From contig CAKJVC010000030.1 of NCBI GenBank assembly GCA_918026815.1, positions 1-64,000 on the forward strand: a DNA stretch of 64,000 bases. Reading direction: 5' to 3'. The position numbers and the translations under genes were made by a program. Of this stretch, positions 53,323 to 61,879 are shown in pieces. The notes under the pieces were generated by a model. The model ran no database searches and was not told the origin of the DNA. It saw only the letters and a program-made list of their open reading frames with translations. This DNA is from Chalara sp. BL73. Taxonomy: Eukaryota > Ascomycota > Leotiomycetes > Helotiales. Position 1 is the stretch's first letter; each line of letters opens with the position of its first letter.

Positions 53323-55173
53323 ACGTATTCCACAAGCGAGCGGTCCACCCAAGCGAGCGGTCCACCCCAACCAAAAAGCGCGACCTATAATCTTTAATAT
53401 ACAATGCAACAACCATCTTCTCTTCAATTACCTCATAAAGAGGGTAAAATATCTCTTGCTATAAATGCTATCAATCACGGCCAATTTCAAAGCGAACGAA
53501 GCGCAATAAAGACGTACGACGCGGTGCGAACGACGCTCCGACGACGACGCGCCGGAATCCGTCCGCGACGCGATTGCACGCCCAATTCGAGAAAGCTTAC
53601 AGAGCTAGAAGAATCAGTTATTATTCAACATATCCTAGACCTAGATTCACGAGGGTTTTCGCCCCGATTAAGTGCCGTGGAAAATATGGCCAATAACCTT
53701 CTCCGGGCTCGCAGTGGAGGCAAGGTTGGCAAGAATTGGGCAGGGAACTTTGTCAAGCGCTCTCCAGAGCTTAAAACACGATTCAATCGCAAGTACGACT
53801 ACCAGAGAGCCAAGAACGAAGATCCAAAGGTTATCCGGAAGTGGTTTAGACTCGTACAGAATACTATCGCTAAGTACGGTATCCACGAAGACGACATCTT
53901 TAATTTCGACGAAACAGGCTTTATGATGGGCATCGCTTCCACGGCAAAGGTTATTACGGCCTCAGAGCGACGCTATCGACCTAAAATGGTACAGCCAGGA
54001 AATCGCGAATGGGTTACAGTGATCCAGGGAATCAACGCGCAAGGCTGGGCCATTCCCCCATTTTCGTAATCTTCGCTGGACAATACCATCTCTCAGCATG
54101 GTACAGCGAAGAAATACCAGGTGATTGGGTTCTCAGTGTAAGCGAAAACGGCTGGACGACAAATGAGCTTGGTTTTGAATGGCTTCAGCACTTTGAGAAG
54201 CACACAAAGAGGCGTACAAAGGGCACATATCGTCTCCTTGTCATTGATGGCCACGAGAGCCACCACTCGCTTCAATTCCAGGATTTCTGCAAAGAAAACA
54301 ATATTATTACACTCTGTATGCCTCCACATGCGTCTCATTTCCTTCAGCCACTTGATGTAGGCTGCTTTGCGCCTCTTAAAAAGGCGTACGGCGGCCAGAT
54401 TGAGGACTTGATCCGGAGCGGCATTAACCACATTACTAAACTTGAGTTCCTACCAGCATTTCGAGCAGCATTTGAAGCCTCTTTTACTAAAAGCAATATG
54501 CAAGGAGGCTTTCGAGGTGCAGGGCTCGTTCCGTACGATCCAGAGGCTGTAATTTCAAAACTTGATATTCAATTCAGGACTCCAACACCCCCTATCGCAG
54601 AAGACGTTCCCTGGGAGCCGAAAACACCAAGCAACTCTCTTGAATTAACCTCGCAAACGGAGCTAATTAAAGTTAAAATTGCACGCCATCAAAACAGCTC
54701 TCCTACAGCCATCAATACAGCAGTTGATCAGGTCCTCAAGGGCGCGCACAAAATAGCTCATCAGCTCGCGATTCTTCAGGCGGAAAATGCTGCTCTTCAC
54801 AAGGCTAACGAACTTGTAACACAGCGAAAACATCGCCAAAAAAAGCGAATTCAGCAGCGAGGGTCTCTTACAGTTCAAGACGGCCTAAATTTAATTGATC
54901 AATCGGACATTAATACCCAAATTTTGGAGGATATGCGTCAAAGTAGTAATAGTTCACATGCGACTGTGGGACGTCAAAGGCGATGTGGACGCTGCCGCGA
55001 GCCAGGACATCGCATTACAACATGTTCCCTAGGTCCTCAAGACATTGTAGATTAATTATTTTTAATTAGAATTAAATTCCTCAAGGCGTTGTAGAAATAT
55101 ATGTATTTAAAGTGGCTAGGTAGAGCTAAGGTGGACCGCTCGCTTGGGTGGACCGCTCGCTTGTGGAATACGT
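53323..55173 (+). mobile_element. pogo-type transposon, 1851 bp, TA target, nested inverted repeats
   Basis: TA flanks both sides. The ends begin ACGTATTCCACAAGCGAGCG inward on both strands, and each terminal repeat contains the AAGCGAGCGGTCCACC unit twice in tandem. It lies 185 bp from the hAT, inside the same MULE gene. Confidence 0.94.
53404..55055 (+). pseudogene. pogo transposase with C-terminal zinc knuckle, one frameshift
   Basis: It starts MQQPSSLQLPHKEGKISLAI, a psq-type helix-turn-helix (AINAINHGQFQSERSAIKTY), followed by a Tc5/CENP-B-type DNA-binding domain (SRKLTELEESVIIQHILDLD; GKNWAGNFVKRSPELKTRF). The DDE core shows NFDETGFMMG, VIDGHESHHSLQF and LQPLDVGCFAPLK. A coiled coil (LAILQAENAALHKANELV), a basic stretch and a CCHC knuckle CGRCREPGHRITTC end the protein. 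One frame change near 54062 lies beside CCCCC and TTTT runs; otherwise all 550 residues are open. It resembles the copy at 57345-58934 throughout. Confidence 0.9.
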
Positions 55174-55700
55174 TACTTATTATAACGCAAAGCAATCGTT
55201 CTCAGTGCAATTACTTAAGCCACATCACCGAGCTAGTGTTATTGACAACCGTAACATTACTCTTGCTACTGTATGGGCTAATGAATGCTTACAATGCAGT
55301 AACGAAATCAACTATATGCGAGCTGGCGTACAATTCAAACCTTATTGGTTGGGATTGATAGTGACGAAGCGGACTGCTTTGCCAAGTTCCCTGCTTACAT
55401 TGAGCGCTATAAAGCTACAGACCGGCGCATTTTCGCCCAGCTTAAACTGTCTGAAAAAGGCAATTTTGGGGCTATATTCTTTTGTCCAGCTGGTTGTATT
55501 AAAGCTTGTAGCTAGTTACGTGCCTTCGTTGCAGTCGATGGCACGCATACACGGTCTAAGTACCGGATGCAGCTATTGATAACTTGTAGTATCTACGCCA
55601 ATAACAATAGTGTACTACCTGCTTGGGTTTTAGTGCCTATTGAAGATGAATATTGGTGGATATGGTACATCGAGCAGCTCGTGCCTAGAAGAGGATTAGT

Positions 55701-56002
55701 GGAAAGAAAAGGGAGAAGCTAGTAGCGATATTACAGCGACGGCGATAAGAAGACGATCCAAAGTCAAGCGGGTGCACTGAGGAATACCGTATTATCCGTC
55801 GTATAGTCCCATGGGCTTATAACCCGTTCCTTCTACCTATGATAGGCCAGGGAGTGGGCTTATATGTAAGCATGGGCTAGTATTAAAGAGGGTATGGTAC
55901 TGCCGATCCACAATTTGCCACCCCTTTCTGCGTATCCTCAGTTTCCACGCTTTATATCTCTTTACAAGACCTGCTAGGTTATCTACAGTATCTACAATCA
56001 AT
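55701..56002. other. Spacer between MULE fragment and next transposase
   Basis: No coding sequence is supported. The last 100 bp before 56003 are pyrimidine-rich and may be the leader of the following transposase gene. Its terminal inverted repeats were not found. Confidence 0.4.
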
Positions 56003-57107
56003 ATGCCTCCTGTGCTTGCCGTTCATCTAAGCACGCCCCTAGAAAGAGGGCAAACCACTATACTTAGCACCCTTAATGGTGGCATTAGAATCCACCGCCC
56101 TGCCCGCCATGGGCCTCTACCTAAATCAACTGGCCAGGCTAATACAGTGCTTGGACGATGTCTTGCTGGTGGGCAGAATGAGAAGCAGGTGATTGAGCTA
56201 TTTGCAACTGCTCGGCTAGCTCAAATTGATGAGGGGGAGCCTGGAGATGTAGACATTGCAAATAGAAGGTTTGAGGAAAACGAGGAGCAGGAAGACGACC
56301 AGTACGAGTACACGCCAACTAAACGGTATTCCTACTCCCGCGAGCATAAGTTAGCTGCAATTGATTACTTTCAGACGACTTGGAAAGAGAATAAAGACGG
56401 TACTCCTGAACGCCTATCACTCCGGTACGCCTCTGGTAAGCTCAAAATCAACCGCAAGCAACTCCGCAATTGGGTGTCAAATAAAGAGAAGATCCAGGCT
56501 CAAAAAGGGGTACTTTTCGGGCCTGTAAAGAGCGTACTTCTGTCCAGGAACCTGAGCTTGAGCATATTCTTAATGCTCGCTTTGAGATGGCCCGGGAGCA
56601 AGGACGAAAGATCTCATATAAATGGATGATTCGGCATGCTAAGAAAATCTATGAAGAGCTCTACCCAGCACGTGTAGTTGTCTATGGAACTGGAAAGCGG
56701 TCGTACCTTGGTTTTCGCTTCTCTTCTGGCTGGTATACTGGCTTTCGGCGTCGACATAGCATATCCTTAAGATGTGGCACAAAGAGAGCACAAAAGTCTC
56801 CAGAACAGCTTACTCTTGTCCTTCAAAGCTGGCTCCAGTATAACCGCCGTATGCTAAGTGTAATTGAAGGAAAATCAATTACTGGTATACCACGAGGTCC
56901 TGAGGTTCCAGTTGTTGGTCGAATTGAGCTGTCTGAAATCTGTAATACGGACCAGTCCCCTCTTCCATTTGAATATCTTAAAGGGCGCACGTATGCAAAG
57001 CGGGGGGACAGAACAATCCGAATTAAAAGAAGGCAAAAGCGGACATGACAAACGCCAGTGTACTCTTCAGATTGCTGTCTTTGCAGATGGAGTATTACGT
57101 TGTAAGC
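56003..57107 (+). pseudogene. DDE_1 (pogo/CENP-B) transposase, N-terminal two thirds, broken
   Basis: The ATG starts MPPVLAVHLSTPLERGQTTI. A helix-turn-helix follows (YSREHKLAAIDYFQTTWKEN; LRYASGKLKINRKQLRNWVS). Near 56512, at a GGGG run, the frame changes to ACKERTSVQEPELEHILNAR and MAREQGRKISYKWMIRHAKK (CENP-B-type domain). The catalytic core begins ICNTDQSPLPFEYLKGRTYA, with the first Asp in TDQ, and after a second change at an AAAA run near 57015 continues SGHDKRQCTLQIAVFADGVL. It stops at the LTR-like sequence, before the second and third catalytic residues. Confidence 0.82.
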
Positions 57108-57320
57108 TGTAACAACCGGTATGCCCAAGGTGCGGCACGAAGGTCATCGCGCAGGAGCAAGGGATGATGATCAGGGTATGAGGGGTTTCAGAGCCGTTAC
57201 GGAGGAGAGTCGGAGTCGCCTATATAAAGGCCTGCTCCTACTTTCTACAGTTGTTCCTCATGTTTTTGTATCCTTCGTAGGTAGACCTATAAGGCAATCA
57301 CTATCAGCCTATTGCACGCA
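57108..57320 (+). repeat. LTR-like sequence between two transposase fragments
   Basis: It starts TGTAACAACCGG exactly where the upstream transposase breaks off and has a TATATAAA box at 57221. The right edge is unclear because transposase-like codons resume by about 57345. No target duplication was found, so it may be a truncated LTR or a recombination joint. Confidence 0.45.
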
Positions 57321-57344
57321 CTCCCATATGCCTCTATTCTAGCC

Positions 57345-58934
57345 CGTGATTCCTTGCGTCGTTACAACAATGTGCCTCGCAAAACATTGTATAACCGATA
57401 TCACGGAAGAACTTCACGACGCGATATTTCAGCTAATTCTCGAAAACTTACCGATCTTGAAGAAAATGTTATCGTACGGCATATTCTTGACTTGGATTCA
57501 CGGTCATTTCCTCCTCGACTTAGTAATGGTGAAGATATGGCTAATCAACTACTTCAACAACGAAACGCGGGACGCGTCGGCAAAAACTGGACTTCAAACT
57601 TCGTACGACGACAACCAGAGCTACGAACGCGTTTTAATCGAAGAATCGACTATCAGCGAGTTCAGTGCGAAGACCCTGACGTGTATAACGCATGGTTTCG
57701 CCTCGTACGAAACACAATTGCCAAATATGGGATTCAGGAAGAAGATATATACAACTTTGACGAAACGGGATTTGTAATGGGCCAGATTTCGTCCGAAATG
57801 GTTGTAACAAGCTCTGAACGACGTAATAAGCCTCGAACTGTACAACAAGGGAATCGGGAATGGATTACAGTAATTCAAGGGATCGGTTCGTACGGCTATG
57901 TGCTGCCGCCATATATAATTGTTGCGGGCACAACCCACCTTTCGTCGTGGTATGAAAATAGTCAATTGCCGTCAGATTGGGTTATTGCTGTTACTGCAAA
58001 TGGCTGGACAACAAATGAACGAGGCTTATATTGGATTCGGCATTTCAATTTACATACAAAGAGTCGTACAAAGGGTGGTTATCGACTTTTGATTCTTGAT
58101 GGCCACGAAAGCCACCACTCGACTGATTTCGAGCTTTATTGCAAAGAACACAACATTATTACTCTTTGTATGCCTGCACATTCGTCTCACAAGCTTCAGC
58201 CTCTTGATGTTGGTTGTTTTCGTGCGTTAAAAAGATCGTATGGCGCTGAAATTGAAAAGCTGATGCGTGCGCATATTACTTATATTTCTAAGGAAGACTT
58301 TTTTCCTGCTTTCCACACCGCATTTCGTACAACAATGATTGAATCAAATATTCGAGGAGGGTTCCGCGGAACAGGCCTTGTGCCGTACGACCCAGAATAT
58401 GTGATTTCACAGCTAGATATCAAACTGCCAACTCCAGCTTCGCCTAGAACGTCGTCCGGTTTACCTTTAATTTGGGAGCCTAAAACTCCAAGCAACGTAA
58501 TTGAAACACAATCTCAGACTATATATGTCAAAGAAAGAATCGTACGACATCAAAATAGCTCTCCAACTTCGCTCTTGTCAAGTATAGATCAGTTTGCAAA
58601 AGGTGCAACGCGCGCAATTTATGAACTAGTGTTGTTGCGCGAAGAGAACAGAGCACTTCGCAAAGCAAATAATGAGCTTAGTCGGCGCCGTCGTACGAAA
58701 AAGCGCCGAATACAAGAAGGAGGATCACTTAGTTTGCAAGATGCGCAAGATCTTCAAGCTCAAAGTGATGTTAATGCTCAATTACAAGCCGATTTGGCCC
58801 AAGATAGTAGTCGTACAAAGCAAAATGCACCACAACAACGACGCTGTGGATTGTGCGGAGAGTTTGGCCACAATGTGCGAACATGTCAGAAGAGTAGATT
58901 AGAGCTTGAAGATTCAGATATTGAAGAGTTATAA
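57345..58934 (+). pseudogene. pogo transposase with zinc knuckle, lacking its N-terminus
   Basis: The frame is open for 530 residues without a break. It starts inside the psq-type helix-turn-helix (LRRYNNVPRKTLYNRYHG) and there is no in-frame ATG before MANQLLQQRNAG, so the first 30-40 residues have been replaced by LTR-like sequence. The CENP-B-type domain (SRKLTDLEENVIVRHILDLD) and DDE core (NFDETGFVMG, LILDGHESHHSTDF, LQPLDVGCFRALK) are complete, as are a coiled coil (LVLLREENRALRKANNEL) and the knuckle CGLCGEFGHNVRTC. An acidic DSDIEEL ends it. Apart from the lost start it looks functional. Confidence 0.88.
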
Positions 58935-58977
58935 TTAATTATTTGTATTGTTGTTTAAATATTTAAGTATTCGTACG

Positions 58978-59403
58978 ATGCCAAGAAAAAAAAATGGAAA
59001 TTCGCCTGTGTTGGAAACTCGCTTGTGGGCTACGTTAGCTGAAAAGGAAACATGGCTGCAAGCCAATCCAGCCGTACGACCTAGCCAATATCGTCAAAAA
59101 AGACAATTTACAAGCTGGCCAAGGCGCTATTGCGAAGAAAATCGGTGGCTTCTTCCTCGTGATCGGCTTGATCTTCAATCAGAGACCCTACTTGACGGGC
59201 CACCTAACTGGACTATTGAAGAGATTCAGGCTTGGCTAGACTGGGGCGAAAAAGAGCAAAAAGAAGTTGATCAACTAGTTGAAGCAGAGCTTGTTCAGGC
59301 AGGAGGTTATGGTAGAAGTAGGCAGCAAGGGCAAAAAGAGTTATGGAATCGTATGGCAGCCGAAGTGCACGCTAAAAACAAGGAATACAGGTTTGCTTGC
59401 TAA
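58978..59403 (+). CDS. 141-aa protein of unknown function following the pogo transposase
   Basis: The ATG lies 43 bp after the transposase stop and starts MPRKKNGNSPVLETRLWATL. The protein is rich in Trp, Arg and Glu; a central block reads FTSWPRRYCEENRWLLPRDR and WTIEEIQAWLDWGEKEQKEV. No zinc finger or known domain is visible. The frame is intact, the tail is helical and charged. The tight same-strand spacing suggests a second gene of the same transposon or a read-through unit, but eukaryotic re-initiation over this distance is not assured. A chance ORF with this composition is unlikely. Confidence 0.6.
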   Translation: MPRKKNGNSPVLETRLWATLAEKETWLQANPAVRPSQYRQKRQFTSWPRRYCEENRWLLPRDRLDLQSETLLDGPPNWTIEEIQAWLDWGEKEQKEVDQLVEAELVQAGGYGRSRQQGQKELWNRMAAEVHAKNKEYRFAC

Positions 59404-59535
59404 CTAAATGGGGCTTTTTTGACTGTATTGCGTTGATTTTATACTTTGATATTGTTGATATTTTGATATTATATTGCGCTTAATTAAAGCTTGAATTGAT
59501 CGAATTAAAGAAATATTCAGTACTGAAAATGGTAG

Positions 59536-59876
59536 TGTAACAGCCAAGATCCGTCAAACTAGTTTAAAATTCCGAATGTGGAATAAGAGTTTTTACGGGA
59601 GAAATTAAAACTTACAGCTACAAGCTTGCAGCCACTACAAAAGCGTAGGACCTAGACTGCCCTGTAGCTGCAGTACTTTCAGGGCTGCGAACGGCGTAAC
59701 CAGCTTATGGCCAGCTACAGCGGCAACAGGCTTGCGGCTACAACGGCTACAGGCTTGCTGCTACAGTGACTACAGGCTTGAAGCTTCAGCGGCTACAGGC
59801 TTGCAGCCACTACGAGGGCGTATGACTTAAGCTGTCGTGGCTTCAGCTGCTATATTATTGCCCTCTGTTTGTTACA
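59536..59876. repeat. LTR-like element with internal GGCTACAGGCTTGC minisatellite
   Basis: The ends are TGTAACAGCC and CTGTTTGTTACA, inverted TGTAAC/GTTACA. Inside, GGCTACAGGCTTGCAGC and variants recur about six times between 59620 and 59810. ATTCAGTACTG followed by A/G-rich sequence and TGGTAG lies directly before the left end and directly after the right end, a duplication of about 21 bp with three mismatches. Confidence 0.6.
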
Positions 59877-60859
59877 CAATTCAGTACTGGGAGTGGTAGA
59901 GTGGTGGCGCCGAAAGGGGAAATGGGGGGTTGTGCTGAGTAAGATATACGCCGGGGGCGTATGTGTACGCCAGCGTATCCGTATCCGCCCCCGCGTGAAC
60001 GGATAGGGATTCGAAGGGAAGAGGCTCATTGCCTCCCCCCAACACGTGCCGTGGCTGCTGCGAGTAAGAAACACTCGTGGCAACAGGGATCCAACAAGGA
60101 GCCGCAAGCCTAAAACTGGTCCTGGGCCAAGCTATCGAAAGCGCGCCAAGGGAAATCGAATGTTCGATGACGCAGCTCCCACAATTGCCCGCAAGTGGAT
60201 GTCTACCTTCCATCTCGGAATTGGCCATATTAATGAGACTGCTACTAAAACTTTTAATTTGTGTTATTGCATGCCCATTCTCTCTATTAAGTGAAAGGAA
60301 TCGTCCCCAAATTCGTCCATATCTTTCCCATCTCTGAGATCTGGCATGCTTGGCCTGATACTCCGGGCAATGGCCGCAGTAGCCATTTACCAAATTGCGC
60401 CTCTTATCGCTAGCCATTACCTCATTTTCTACATAGAGGGCTCCAATCTTAGTCGCCACGCCGTCTTGATAATAGGCGACCAGGACGAATCAGCAGCGTC
60501 GCGTTCGAAGCGGAACAAAGAAGACAAGCATCTGTTTGTACGTAGATTAGTTATTGAATGGGGGACAGGTCATGTGACACCGTCACATGACCCTGGAAGG
60601 GGCATATCCTCATTCCTCCATTCAATCTTCAACAATCAATCACATTCAACCTAAGCAATCCACGTAAAGACGTGGTGTTGCCACAGGTAGAGTGATCCGA
60701 CACTGATCAGTTAGATCTTTCAGATCAGAATATCGAACTCCAATCAATTCAACCCAATACAAACCCCATTCCCCAATCCTTGTGACGTTGCACCGAATCT
60801 GCAACCTTATTTGCTTCGGACCAATCCCCAAACAGAACCGTACGCGTACCTGGCTAATC
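59877..60859. other. Leader region of Copia element, with palindrome
   Basis: A perfect 11-bp inverted repeat GGTCATGTGAC-ACC-GTCACATGACC lies at 60568-60592; the same GGTCATGTGAC occurs in the LTR at 37557-37901. C/A-rich leader sequence follows to the gag ATG. A clear LTR end and primer-binding site could not be placed. A minus-strand open frame of about 190 codons at 59881-60459 has unconvincing composition. Confidence 0.45.
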
Positions 60860-61879
60860 ATGGCTACTTCTGCAGGCCCCTCCGGAAAGCAGGAACCAAT
60901 CGACGGGAATAAATGGCAATATGGTATCAACGCAAAAAGAGCTACAGTGGAGGACCTCAATTTATACGTGGTGGCGAAAATTAAGGGATACACCGACAAT
61001 ACAAAGCTGGATATCGACCTCTGGGAGCTTTTTCAAGATGATTTCAAAAGCTTCGACAAAGAGGAATTCAACAAAGTTACCCTTTCGACCCGCCAAAACC
61101 TACGGGCCTATCTGCACAACGGTGGCGTTTACGTACCACTTCACAACAAATCCAGATCCCTAAGCCAAACTTTATACGACGTAGCAAATGAGGAAGAACG
61201 CTACACTTGGAATGATGAAGATATCAAAGCTTTGCTGAACCAACCGGGAGGCTTAGGCAAAATAACATCCGTAGAGCTTTCCGAACGGATACAAAAACGA
61301 CCTACGGCTTACGGGCTCCGCAACAACTTTCAGCCCTATCAAACCCCATTTTCCGGCCCGTTAACTAGCCCGGAAGAAGAACAAGCTCAGCAATTGCGTG
61401 AACTTAATATAGACGCACAGCTAGAAGGGAACTACAGTTACAGCAGAGAATTGGCCGTTTTGACTAAGCTGTACAGCGAGGACATTAAGTACAGTGGAGA
61501 GAATGACAATTTTGACTTCAAGCTGACTATTTTCCTCGACTTGTGCAGCAAAGCAGGCATACCAAGGATAGCACTAGCTCAGGCTTATTCGACTATGCTA
61601 CGAGGTTTAGCTCTCGACCACTATTACACCAATCTCAGGAACACTAACGGCACTGCTACTTTTGATCAAATATGTGCTGCAACCTCTAATTACTTCGAAG
61701 GCCCTGAATACAAGCGTAGCATACTGAGTCGGTGGAACAATACAACTCTTCAAAGCGTAATTGCAAGCAACCCTGGAAAGCCGACTACAGAATGCCTTCA
61801 GCTTCTAGTCAAGGACCTGCGTCAGCTCCAGCATGGCCTAGATATCAGCCTCCGATCTGAAAATTTCCTCCACAACTAG
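60860..61879 (+). CDS. Copia gag, ending at an in-frame TAG
   Basis: The ATG starts MATSAGPSGKQEPIDGNKWQ. The 339-residue product contains the gag-like segments FDFKLTIFLDLCSKAGIP, YSTMLRGLALDHYYTN and CAATSNYFEGPEYKRSILSR. The stop lies between FLHN and LITACQQNEACRYACYKP, with gag sequence, including the zinc-binding CFVCKRENC region, continuing in the same frame behind it. A CAG-to-TAG change would explain this. Confidence 0.85.
   Translation: MATSAGPSGKQEPIDGNKWQYGINAKRATVEDLNLYVVAKIKGYTDNTKLDIDLWELFQDDFKSFDKEEFNKVTLSTRQNLRAYLHNGGVYVPLHNKSRSLSQTLYDVANEEERYTWNDEDIKALLNQPGGLGKITSVELSERIQKRPTAYGLRNNFQPYQTPFSGPLTSPEEEQAQQLRELNIDAQLEGNYSYSRELAVLTKLYSEDIKYSGENDNFDFKLTIFLDLCSKAGIPRIALAQAYSTMLRGLALDHYYTNLRNTNGTATFDQICAATSNYFEGPEYKRSILSRWNNTTLQSVIASNPGKPTTECLQLLVKDLRQLQHGLDISLRSENFLHN

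Larger units (their letters stand above)
46863..55700 (+). pseudogene. MULE-type transposase gene split by a hAT and a pogo element
   Basis: The coding sequence is in three pieces: 46863-46909, 53147-53322 and 55176-55700. Removing the hAT (with one CGTGAGGC copy) joins MQLGDQFESIDAAREA to IKTYVLGQGESYKTVSS in frame. Removing the pogo element (with one TA) joins VAYSCTPA to TYYNAKQSFSVQLLKP. The N-terminal part has the FAR1-like CKDRECKFRIRATRSKKD. The catalytic part reads FVAVDGTHTRSKYRMQLLIT (first Asp) and VPIEDEYWWIWYIEQL. There is a frame change near 55325 and a Tyr-to-stop change before LRAFVAVDG; the rest of the gene after about 55700 is missing. Confidence 0.88.

Noticed and set aside
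57345..57366. GTCGTTACA at 57358-57366 as the right end of the LTR that starts at 57108
   Set aside because: The same bases encode LRRYN of the following transposase helix-turn-helix, and no target duplication matches.
59881..60459. A 190-codon minus-strand gene
   Set aside because: Composition is not protein-like over most of its length, there is no recognised motif, and it overlaps probable retrotransposon leader sequence.
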